A DNA stretch of 35,247 nucleotides, from the NCBI GenBank assembly GCA_003490025.1, contig DNJC01000026.1:1-35247 (forward strand), in the 5' to 3' direction. The notes beneath the pieces were generated by a model that did no database searches, was not told the DNA's origin, and was given only the letters and a program-made list of their open reading frames with translations. The position numbers and the translations under genes were made by a program. The DNA is from Geobacter sp. GTDB taxonomy: Bacteria > Desulfobacterota > Desulfuromonadia > Geobacterales > Geobacteraceae. Positions 1 through 5,966 of the stretch are shown here, piece by piece (within the stretch, counting starts at the first letter, position 1; the number at the start of each line of letters is the position of its first letter).

Positions 1-110
1 CCTACTGATGAGGGAGGGCAGGGGTAACCCTGCTCTCTACTCTACCCCTACTGTCTGTCCCCCTACTGTCTACTGTTTAATCTGATATGTGTCCCCCCTA
101 CTGTTGGTGA
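1..110. repeat. Imperfect CCTACTG repeat cluster
   Basis: The heptamer CCTACTG occurs at 1-7, 47-53, 62-68 and 97-103. The last three lie in C-rich stretches of the form CCCCTACTGT. Spacing is irregular (46, 15 and 35 bp), so this is neither a CRISPR nor a regular tandem array. It lies just downstream of the 3' end of the minus-strand gene that stops at 156. No gene is seen in it. It may be intergenic repeat or IS-derived debris; its function is unknown. Confidence 0.45.
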
Positions 111-155
111 TGTGGGAAGTGGTGCAGGATTTTCAAGGGCATTTATGATCCGCCT

Positions 156-974
156 TTAGTCCCATTGAGGATTCCACGAATTACAACCTGTAATCTGATC
201 GAAAGCCAGTCCCCCAACAATAGTTCCAACAGATGTCAATGACACTCCCGCAAGACCAAATCCCCAACATATCTGCAAATGCTGGACTATTTCCAGATCG
301 TATAAAGGCACTTCAAGGTAATCGGTGACACCCTTCATCTGAAGCAGCAAAATAAGATCCCGTTCGGAAGTCGGATCATAACTAGCACATGCAATGGCAA
401 CGAGGTGTCGAGCATCTAACTCATTGAATTCGAAGTCAGAGAATGGTTCCAGCCCGGTTTCGATCCAGCGACGAAATTGGGAAGATGTTAATTTCACGGT
501 AGGTCTTGCGTATTCTGTAAATGAGCACAATCCCATCAACATGAGCTGACGAGATGTAGACCTTGCAATAGCATCGCTTGCCAGTTGTGAAGCAAGGGAA
601 AGCGTTGTTTCAGCCTTTGATGTAAGGCGATTTGCGATAAGTTGTGAAAGTAAATCATGTTTTGCTTTGTCATCAGTTTGTGCAGCATTTATAATTGTCT
701 GCTGGAGTAATGATGAAAACTGTGGGTGTTGTTCCGTAGCAGCGATGACTTCAGGATTGATCTGGCTTTTATCCTCGAGGACTTTGATTTTTTTTGCTAG
801 CTCCTCAATAAAACTAGCGGCATTATTCCTGGCATTCTCTTGTGCTTTAGCTGCATGTGAGCCGAAGCGTTCGGATAACCAACGTTCTCCGCAATCCCAC
901 GCCTTTTCTGTGAACTTCCCAGCAGTCCCCCCGACTGCGGCAGCTATAGCAATGATTGATAATGGGTCACTCAT
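156..974 (-). CDS. Hypothetical protein, possibly LPO_1073/Vpar_1526 family
   Basis: This is a 272-residue protein of unknown function. The N-terminus (about residues 3-22) is a small-residue hydrophobic segment rich in Ala and Gly (SIIAIAAAVGGTAGKF). It is followed by a charged, probably helical region with Lys/Glu-rich stretches (about 40-110) and a mixed region. The C-terminus carries a Gly-rich hydrophobic stretch (about 238-258). The overall look recalls the uncharacterised LPO_1073/Vpar_1526 family, but this is recognition from memory. The start at 974 has a GAGGGA ribosome binding site about 8 bases upstream. The gene lies 49 bp downstream of, and on the same strand as, the trypsin-like protease at 1024-1968, so the two may be co-transcribed. 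Base composition is less GC-rich than in the core genes further right, fitting accessory DNA. Confidence 0.65.
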   Translation of the reverse strand: MSDPLSIIAIAAAVGGTAGKFTEKAWDCGERWLSERFGSHAAKAQENARNNAASFIEELAKKIKVLEDKSQINPEVIAATEQHPQFSSLLQQTIINAAQTDDKAKHDLLSQLIANRLTSKAETTLSLASQLASDAIARSTSRQLMLMGLCSFTEYARPTVKLTSSQFRRWIETGLEPFSDFEFNELDARHLVAIACASYDPTSERDLILLLQMKGVTDYLEVPLYDLEIVQHLQICWGFGLAGVSLTSVGTIVGGLAFDQITGCNSWNPQWD

Positions 975-1023
975 ATGAAATCCCTCGTTTGTGTGCCAAC
1001 GGTATCCCCCTGTGCCGCGAGCA

Positions 1024-1968
1024 TCAGCGAGACGGCTCCAGTGGCGTGTTCAAGTAAGCCGCTGACGCGCTGTAGAACAGTTCTACTACCTCGCGGATCG
1101 TCTTCGTACCGTAGACGACGCCGAGGCCTAGCCGCTGGACAGAGCCAAGGGCGGAGTCCGCTATCGGAATCGAGCCCGATACAACACCTAAAACATATGG
1201 GATTTTCTTCGCACTGCTGACTACGGTTTCGCCGCGTGCTCCTAGGGTAGTTGGTTGAGGCGCAAGTATAACGACACTTCCACTAGAACCGGGAAAAACC
1301 CCAGCATCTATTAAAAATCCGTCGATACGTTCGGGGAGTCCATACTGTCTTCGCAGCCGCTCATTGAATGCATACCCTTGGTTGGGGGACGTCGCGAGCA
1401 CGCCACGTCGGAGTATAGGGGAGACGTTCCGTTGGTCGAAGATACCGTCGGGGTACCCCAGGAGAAATATGTCATCGCCTATCGAGATGTGTTCATCCTT
1501 GAGACGCTCGTCTGTCACCAGTAAATCGTACGGCAGCCACACTCCTTCGATCCCTTGTCGTGCCACCTGTTCAGTAATATTTACGGCTGCAACGTCGTAA
1601 CCAGGATTCGGATGAAACCGCACCGTCGGCAGATACTGCTTTTTTTTGTTGTAGATGGGAACCGGCAGATCTTGAACTTGCGGGTTCGCTGCCGATTTGA
1701 TGTTGACACGAATAGTGATGTTGTCTGGGCCTGTCGGTGAGGGGAGGACGTGTTTGTTCGTGATGAGGTAGACCTGTCCCTGATTATCACTCACCGGCCG
1801 GAACAGAAGAAAACCTGATCCAACACTCTGCGACATCGGGCCAGTCGAGAATGCGACCAAAACAGTACTTCTGAGGAAGGCGTCGTCCAGTGCTTGACTA
1901 TAAGCCGTGTGCGGCATCCCGGCACAGAACAGTGCAACGAAAATAATCTTTATCAGTCGGGCGGGCAT
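1024..1968 (-). CDS. Secreted trypsin-like serine protease
   Basis: This is a 314-residue protein with an N-terminal signal peptide (basic start, hydrophobic core, likely cleavage near residue 24 after TAYS). A chymotrypsin-fold peptidase domain follows. The catalytic triad is visible: His73 in ITNKHVL, Asp125 in GYDVAAV and Ser229 in the nucleophile loop FPGSSGSVV. It should act outside the cytoplasmic membrane, and no PDZ domain follows the protease. The start is set at ATG 1968 rather than the in-frame GTG at 1974, because the AAAGGAG ribosome binding site abuts the GTG but is correctly spaced for the ATG. It precedes the hypothetical gene at 156-974 by 49 bp. The substrate is unknown. The intact triad argues for an active enzyme. 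Confidence 0.8.
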   Translation of the reverse strand: MPARLIKIIFVALFCAGMPHTAYSQALDDAFLRSTVLVAFSTGPMSQSVGSGFLLFRPVSDNQGQVYLITNKHVLPSPTGPDNITIRVNIKSAANPQVQDLPVPIYNKKKQYLPTVRFHPNPGYDVAAVNITEQVARQGIEGVWLPYDLLVTDERLKDEHISIGDDIFLLGYPDGIFDQRNVSPILRRGVLATSPNQGYAFNERLRRQYGLPERIDGFLIDAGVFPGSSGSVVILAPQPTTLGARGETVVSSAKKIPYVLGVVSGSIPIADSALGSVQRLGLGVVYGTKTIREVVELFYSASAAYLNTPLEPSR

Positions 1969-2004
1969 ATCCACTCCTTTGCGTTTAGCTTAACTCGTGA
2001 TTCA

Positions 2005-2016
2005 CCGGAATTCCGG
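2005..2016. repeat. CCGGAATTCCGG perfect palindrome
   Basis: This is a 12-bp perfect palindrome between the protease gene start and the ISL3 remnant. Its core AATTCCGG recurs at 3274-3281, 3396-3403 and 3806-3813, all in non-coding accessory DNA. It may be a leftover of one dispersed element. Confidence 0.35.
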
Positions 2017-2086
2017 GCTCCTCGCTATTTCGAGTGGGTAATGGTATGACAGAGGGTCATATCACTACCGGAGGTTTTACGACTGT

Positions 2087-2399
2087 ATGAATCCAGAATC
2101 ATTGTTCAGCATAGCTCTTGGCATTACTCCCGGGTGAAGTGCCCGAATTCTGGCTGTGGACTGAAGCAGGTTTCTGTTCCCTGGGCGCGGGCTGGCTCCG
2201 GTTTTACCCTTCTCTTCGAGGCGTTGGTCATGGCCTTGGTTCGAGAAATGCCGGTCAATGCGGCTGCAGCCCTTTTGGGGGAGCACGACACCCGCATGTG
2301 GCGCGTTCTCGACCATTACGTACAGAGTGCCCGTGCGCAGGCCGATTACTCGGGGGGCCGCCGCGTCGGCATTGATGAAACCTCAGCTCGCAGGGGGCG
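2087..2399 (+). pseudogene. ISL3-family transposase remnant, internally deleted and truncated
   Basis: An ATG at 2087 opens a short reading frame, MNPESLFSIALGITPG, which matches how ISL3 transposases of these bacteria begin. It stops at 2132-2134. A second frame then continues at about 2134 with VKCPNSGCGLKQV, a degenerate zinc-finger segment. Next come VPWARAGSGFTLLFEALV and the helical DNA-binding region (REMPVNAAAALLGEHDTRMW), reaching the start of the DDE domain at VGIDETSARRG near 2398. The N-terminal tip and the body are therefore joined by a deletion of the intervening zinc-finger region plus a frame change, and most of the catalytic domain is missing. A transposase-like terminal region (GAGGGTCATATCACTACCGG, from about 2052) lies upstream and could be an IS end. 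The element cannot be active. Confidence 0.75.
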
Positions 2400-2574
2400 G
2401 CGGCCGAAGGGGACGCTGGTCAGTTGGTTGAGTTCCTCGTGAGAGTGTTGAGCTTGACTTCGGAAGTCGGAGCAACTCGACGAAGTGACCAACGTTCCCC
2501 CTCCGTCCAAGTTTTGAGTTCCGAATAATTTTTTCTTCAGTTAATTGAGGAGAATCAAAATAATTTCCATTCAT
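2383..2574 (-). CDS. Small hypothetical protein (doubtful)
   Basis: A possible 63-residue protein starts at ATG 2574 with an AAGGA ribosome binding site about 8 bases upstream. It lies 71 bp downstream of the GIY-YIG gene on the same strand. The first 20 residues are encoded by AT-rich sequence like that of the GIY-YIG gene. The later part is Pro/Arg-rich and runs into the ISL3 remnant on the opposite strand, which suggests that any original gene was cut by the insertion. No family is recognised. It may be a gene fragment or not expressed at all. Confidence 0.25.
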   Translation of the reverse strand: MNGNYFDSPQLTEEKIIRNSKLGRRGNVGHFVELLRLPKSSSTLSRGTQPTDQRPLRPPPPAS

Positions 2575-2645
2575 AACCGATCCTTTTTGAATTTCTTGGC
2601 AACTGGCACTTCCCCCCGGTTGAAATGGAAAGGTAACTTCCTCAA

Positions 2646-3200
2646 TTATCTTATGCTGCAAAAAGTTTTGCTTAAATTTTGCCCTTCAAGTGTAGTACCA
2701 TGAAAATTCCATTGTGGATGCGAGCGCGCTAGAATCATCTCCTCGACGTAATGCCTTAATGATTCAGGAATTACTTCTATGAAAGACAGAGCAATATCAT
2801 AACCGAGAGATACATGGCTTTGGATATCATCAAACTTAGATCCTGTAAATTTACCACTTTTAGTATTCTTATTTCTCCAGACTAGGTGAGATCTAATTCG
2901 CTGCCTGAGCACCGTACCTTTAGCCTGACCAACATACTTTAAACTCCAATCCGTGTTCGGCTTTGCAACATATATGGCATAGACTCCGCCCCTTCCTGAC
3001 AGGCTTGACAAAGTTTCCGCGTTTAACGTGTCAATTTCTTCCGTATACAATTCCCACAGCTTTATAGCTTTGCTGCCGTGAAGTGCAGAGGGATATTTGA
3101 TTTCGTGGATAGTCTCCCGCAGCGATTCTTTACACTTCTGCAGCAAGACTTGAAGGGGGTCTTGGTCTGTCATCGGTAGATATTTGACTTTTTCAAACAT
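2646..3200 (-). CDS. GIY-YIG nuclease-domain protein
   Basis: This is a 184-residue protein whose C-terminal two thirds resembles a GIY-YIG endonuclease fold. It has GGVYAIYV (the GIY element), LKYVGQAK (the YIG element), a basic helix LRQRIRSHL with the conserved Arg, a candidate metal-binding Glu in HYVEEMIL, and an Asn in HPQWNFHG. The N-terminal 60 residues are helical and unassigned. The start at 3200 has a GGAG site 5-6 bases upstream. It is a stand-alone nuclease-like protein among mobile-element debris. It could be a restriction-type or homing-type remnant, but no partner gene is visible. AT-rich codon use sets it apart from the core genome. Confidence 0.7.
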   Translation of the reverse strand: MFEKVKYLPMTDQDPLQVLLQKCKESLRETIHEIKYPSALHGSKAIKLWELYTEEIDTLNAETLSSLSGRGGVYAIYVAKPNTDWSLKYVGQAKGTVLRQRIRSHLVWRNKNTKSGKFTGSKFDDIQSHVSLGYDIALSFIEVIPESLRHYVEEMILARSHPQWNFHGTTLEGQNLSKTFCSIR

Positions 3201-3737
3201 GGCAGCTCCGCTGGTCGATTAATAATCCATACATTAATTTCAGTTTTCCTCTATCCAACATAGAAATGACCGCAATTCCGGTGTTCCGCCAGCAAATTCG
3301 CTGAAGTTAGAAGCCGATTAATCTGCGATTTGACCCAAGTTGTGGCGTGGCAGAATATGCTTGGTGATAAATGTTCCAAATGGCGGGTTGGCCAGAATTC
3401 CGGTCAACAGCCAACGTGTTCAAGAGAAAGATCAGACCTCGGCGCCGCGGAGGGGTGAGGGGCCGTCGCAGGTTAACATGCTGAGGGGACGTTAACAATG
3501 AAAAGTTCTTATAGAAGCGCTATTTTCAATGAAAAGGAGATGCCTACGGTTTGCTTGGAACCGCATTGATATGTCTGTGGGAAAAAGCTTGAGGAGCCGA
3601 TGGTGACGTGTGCCTTGGAGGCAAATCACTTCATGTGAAGCCACCGCCCGGCTATAGGCGATACTCGTAGGGAAATCTTGACAGGTCTACTGGGAATGCG
3701 GTTGCGGCGCGTCTGAAAATGAAGCGTTTTTGGGGGG

Positions 3738-3894
3738 AGCGACGAATTCCAGAGTAAAAGCGACGATTTTTAGGTGAAAATCATCGCTTTATGTAAAAAA
3801 GCTGCAATTCCGGGACAAAAATCGTCGCTTTTTCTGAAGAAGCTGCAATTTTTGCTCTAGAATTGTCGCTTTTTCCAAAAAATCGACGATTTTT
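3738..3894. repeat. AT-flanked GCGACGA/TCGTCGC inverted-repeat tract
   Basis: Copies of a 12-16 bp core occur in both orientations. AAAAGCGACGATTTTT at 3756-3771 is the exact reverse complement of AAAAATCGTCGCTTTT at 3817-3832. Degenerate copies are AGCGACGAATTCC near 3739, AAAATCATCGCTTT at 3777-3790, AATTGTCGCTTTTTCC near 3861 and the odd palindrome AAAAATCG-A-CGATTTTT at 3878-3894. Interspersed are two AAGCTGCAATT copies (near 3799 and 3840). The tract can fold into several alternative hairpins. It encodes no protein and the units are irregular, so it is not a CRISPR. Confidence 0.7.
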
Positions 3895-4025
3895 ACTGCA
3901 GGGTGATAGTCCCGACCAGGAAGGATGCATTTCTCATGTCATCCTCGTCGGTTTCGGCGATGGGATGACCGGACGAAACAGCGACTGACGGCGCGAGGGG
4001 GGCAAAACGTTGAAGGGGGACGGGG

Positions 4026-4059
4026 ATGCCCCGCTTGGGATCTGAACCAAGCGGGGCAT
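4026..4059. other. Strong GC-rich hairpin after the 204-residue gene
   Basis: ATGCCCCGCTTGG and CCAAGCGGGGCAT form a perfect 13-bp stem around an 8-base loop (GATCTGAA). It lies directly downstream of the minus-strand gene ending at 4076. No T-run follows on either strand, so it is not a canonical intrinsic terminator. It could still act as a transcript 3' stabiliser or a weak terminator. Confidence 0.6.
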
Positions 4060-4075
4060 TGAATGATGTAGGGTA

Positions 4076-4690
4076 TCAGATGGGTTCCAAGCTTATCCAG
4101 TTGGACCAAGGCCCGGCCTCACGACCACGCATCGCCCTGATCCTCAACACGTTAAACTTCGACCGGTTCAGTCCCGTGATAAGTATTGCTTTGCAACTGG
4201 TCGAGGATGTAACCAGCCTCCAGTTCGCCTCAACGGAGGGATCGCCATCGCAGCCCCAAAGCTGATATCCCTTTGCACCTGGGAGCCTCGAGACCGAAGC
4301 AAAAAGTTGCCCCTTCGGGTCAAAAAAGATTTTGAAATCACGGCACGCGGTTAAAGGGGTTTGGACGGCTGCTGTTTTCTCCATGAAACGACTCAGGCCG
4401 AGCGACTCCGGCACGGTGGGGTCTTTGACGGCGACCACCTTGGCCAAGCCGAGGATCAGGGAAAGATCGGCTATGACTGCCTGCCTATCTGCCTCGAACG
4501 CTTCAACTTTCTCAGCATCTCCTTTCAAGACACCCGGGTAGCCCGCCTCGAAACGGTTGTGGAGTTCGGTAAACCCCTCTGGGGTCGGGAGAAGTGACAA
4601 TAAATAGGCGTATCTCTGCGGGGTGAACGCTTCGGCCACTGCCGCAGATTTTGCAATCATCTCGGGATCGTTCGCATTGTTGAATGGCAT
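4076..4690 (-). CDS. Hypothetical protein with possible C-terminal fibronectin III-like domain
   Basis: This is a 204-residue protein without signal peptide or membrane segment. Residues 1-110 look helical and acidic. The C-terminal half (about 115-204) has a beta-rich pattern with Trp/Tyr spacing (GYQLWGCDGD, NWRLVTSSTSC, RIRAMRGREAGPWSNWISLEP). This is typical of fibronectin type III-like modules found at the end of many Geobacter hypothetical proteins. The start at 4690 has an excellent AAAGGAGG ribosome binding site 6-7 bases upstream. It stands alone, with a strong hairpin after it. The function is unknown; a binding or adhesion-like role for the C-terminal module is inference. Confidence 0.7.
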   Translation of the reverse strand: MPFNNANDPEMIAKSAAVAEAFTPQRYAYLLSLLPTPEGFTELHNRFEAGYPGVLKGDAEKVEAFEADRQAVIADLSLILGLAKVVAVKDPTVPESLGLSRFMEKTAAVQTPLTACRDFKIFFDPKGQLFASVSRLPGAKGYQLWGCDGDPSVEANWRLVTSSTSCKAILITGLNRSKFNVLRIRAMRGREAGPWSNWISLEPI

Positions 4691-4859
4691 CAGCGAGACC
4701 TCCTTTAGAAAAATTTAATCCGATAGTACTGCTATCGTTCAGAAGGTCAAGCGACTATTTTCCCGCCACTCCATCACGGCCGGAGATGAACTGGATTACC
4801 GTGATCTTCCGCAGGCAGCAGTGAAGTCTCCCCCCTTTGCAAGCTTCGAATCCTCCTGA

Positions 4860-4882
4860 ATCCCCCTTTGCCAAAGGGGGAC
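4860..4882. repeat. REP-like hairpin
   Basis: TCCCCCTTTG followed almost directly by CAAAGGGGGA gives a roughly 10-bp near-perfect palindrome. C-run/G-run palindromes of this kind are common as dispersed intergenic repeats. A related GC hairpin is at 27238-27258. Confidence 0.5.
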
Positions 4883-4888
4883 TTCCTA

Positions 4889-4945
4889 GCCGTGTACGAC
4901 ACTGGTTAAGGCGTTCCGGTTCTCGAGCTTCTCTGCGCCGAAACG
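4889..4945 (-). pseudogene. Fragment of a second Hsp70-like gene 3' end
   Basis: These 57 bases match 5997-6053, the 3' coding part of the Hsp70-family gene, at 53 of 57 positions and in the same orientation. Read on the minus strand, the fragment gives RFGAEKLENRNALTSVVHG and then a stop. The intact gene gives RFGAEKLENRNAFTSVVHG followed by eight more residues. All four differences are at third codon positions and three are silent. Weaker similarity (IR.LE) continues beyond 4945. This fits a decayed homologous gene rather than a recent duplication. Confidence 0.75.
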
Positions 4946-5020
4946 TCCTCTAGCTTCCTGATCACTCGGTAATGCTGGAGAGGTATTCTGAGGGGAGCCT
5001 TTCTATGGAGAGGCGTGTTT

Positions 5021-5073
5021 TTGTTGCCGTTCGTCCGAAGGTGTTATACTATTCTAGTCGTTCTAACTAGAAT
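5021..5073 (+). promoter_or_regulatory. Promoter and operator of the antitoxin-toxin pair
   Basis: A -10 element TATACT at 5045-5050 is preceded by TTGTTG at 5021-5026 (18-bp spacer); the alternative TTGCCG at 5024-5029 leaves 15 bp. Immediately downstream lies a perfect 8-bp inverted repeat, ATTCTAGT at 5051-5058 and ACTAGAAT at 5066-5073. This is a good candidate for autoregulatory binding by the Phd-type antitoxin. Position and symmetry are seen; the regulatory role is inferred from the family. Confidence 0.6.
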
Positions 5074-5088
5074 TAGTGAGGCATAGAG

Positions 5089-5373
5089 ATGACACGATTT
5101 AAACACGACTATTTAATGCCGAATTTCTGGCGCTTACAGACCGCTAAAGCTCGCTTTAGTGAGGTGGTTAAGCGCGCCAAAGCGGACGGGCCACAACATG
5201 TTACCGTCTATGGGCGAGATGAAGTGGTCATCATCTCCACTGAAGAGTTCCGACGGCTCACAGGAGGAGTTACGGGGCAAGCTCTTATAGAAGCCCTCCA
5301 GTCATCGCCGTACCGGGACATGGATATCGAACCAACGCGCATGGCAATGCCAGTTAGAGAGGTTGAATTGTGA
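5089..5373 (+). CDS. Phd/YefM-family antitoxin
   Basis: This 94-residue antitoxin has the Phd/YefM N-terminal fold that binds DNA and dimerises. The conserved block WRLQTAKARFSEVVKRA is followed by GPQHVTVYGRDEVVIIS and EEFRRL. The C-terminal tail (about 65-94) would wrap and inhibit the PIN toxin encoded next. The start at 5089 follows a GAGG site and precedes an in-frame ATG at 5116 (MPNFW), where many homologues begin, so the first nine residues are less certain. The stop overlaps the toxin's GTG start by four bases (GTGA), giving translational coupling. Expression is probably repressed by the antitoxin or the complex at the inverted repeat just upstream. Confidence 0.9.
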   Translation: MTRFKHDYLMPNFWRLQTAKARFSEVVKRAKADGPQHVTVYGRDEVVIISTEEFRRLTGGVTGQALIEALQSSPYRDMDIEPTRMAMPVREVEL

Positions 5374-5807
5374 GGCAATGGCTACTGGACACCAATATCC
5401 TCTCCGAAATCCGGAAGCCCAAGCCAGAGCCTAAGGTTGTTGATTTCGTCAAACAACAACCCATTGAGAGTCTATTTGTCAGTACTGTGACCTTTGCTGA
5501 GATCCGTTTTGGTATTGAAGTGCTCGCTGATGCCGCACGTCGGGCTGAATTGAACGATTGGCTTACCCTCAAGGTGCGGCCTATGTTCGATTCGCGGGTC
5601 TTAGAGGTAAGTGAAGATGTGATGTTTAAGTGGAGATTGCTTGTTGACGTCGGTCGGAAACAGGGCCACACATTCACGCAACCAGACCTGATCATCGCCG
5701 CCACTGCGATCGTTCACGGCATGACGGTTGTCACGCGGGACAGCTCGGACTATGCGCTCACTCGAGCCTCGCTTTTCAATCCCTGGACAGACCCCGTTCC
5801 CTCCTGA
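5370..5807 (+). CDS. vapC: VapC/FitB-type PIN-domain toxin
   Basis: This 145-residue PIN-domain ribonuclease toxin has the acidic metal-binding residues in their usual places: Asp7 in LLDTNILSE, Glu44 in FAEIRFGI, Asp106 in QPDLIIAA and Asp124 in VVTRDSSDY. Full length and an intact active site suggest a functional Mg2+-dependent RNase, probably cutting tRNA or other structured RNA as in the VapC family. It starts at GTG 5370, overlapping the antitoxin stop by four bases. The pair sits between the Hsp70-like gene and a fragment of a related Hsp70 gene. VapC proteins partnered with Phd/YefM-type antitoxins are common and resemble FitB. Confidence 0.92.
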   Translation: MRQWLLDTNILSEIRKPKPEPKVVDFVKQQPIESLFVSTVTFAEIRFGIEVLADAARRAELNDWLTLKVRPMFDSRVLEVSEDVMFKWRLLVDVGRKQGHTFTQPDLIIAATAIVHGMTVVTRDSSDYALTRASLFNPWTDPVPS

Positions 5808-5937
5808 GAGAAGTCCGCGCCAACAAATTTCCCTTCAGTTCAAGAGACTCAGGCTTTACAACGTTACCAACGTGCCTCATGGACGGCCCCGATTTATACG
5901 TCGGGAAAGGAAACGATGGCCGAGGCGCATGAAACTA

Positions 5938-5954
5938 CCCGCCACTGCGGCGGG
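5938..5954 (-). terminator. Weak hairpin after the Hsp70-family gene
   Basis: CCCGCC and GGCGGG form a 6-bp stem around ACTGC, 12 bp beyond the Hsp70-like stop codon on the minus strand. Only a weak T-rich stretch (TAGTTT) follows, so termination may be partial. Confidence 0.35.
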
Positions 5955-5966
5955 CCTGGGGATGTC

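Larger units (their letters stand above)
3201..4075. other. Gene-poor accessory tract with IS-like debris
   Basis: No convincing gene is present in these 875 bp. The left part (3230-3500) contains two AATTCCGG copies and a short minus-strand open frame without family resemblance or ribosome binding site. The middle (3500-3720) shows no feature I can name. The right part holds the repeat tract at 3738-3894, a 7-bp hairpin at 3938-3969 (GTCATCC / GGATGAC) and the strong palindrome at 4026-4059. Confidence 0.6.
4691..5088. other. Intergenic tract with REP-like hairpin and Hsp70 gene fragment
   Basis: No intact gene is present. It contains a REP-like hairpin around 4860-4882 (TCCCCCTTTG / CAAAGGGGGA), a 57-bp remnant of an Hsp70-like gene 3' end (4889-4945), and then the promoter and operator of the toxin-antitoxin pair. 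Confidence 0.6.

Noticed and set aside
3307..3498. A 63-residue minus-strand open frame
   Set aside because: It has no ribosome binding site, no recognisable family, and lies in repeat debris.
3738..3894. CRISPR array
   Set aside because: Units differ in orientation, length and spacing, spacers are absent, and no cas genes are near.
4026..4059. Canonical terminator for the 204-residue gene
   Set aside because: The stem is strong, but no T-run follows on either strand, so it is listed only as a hairpin.
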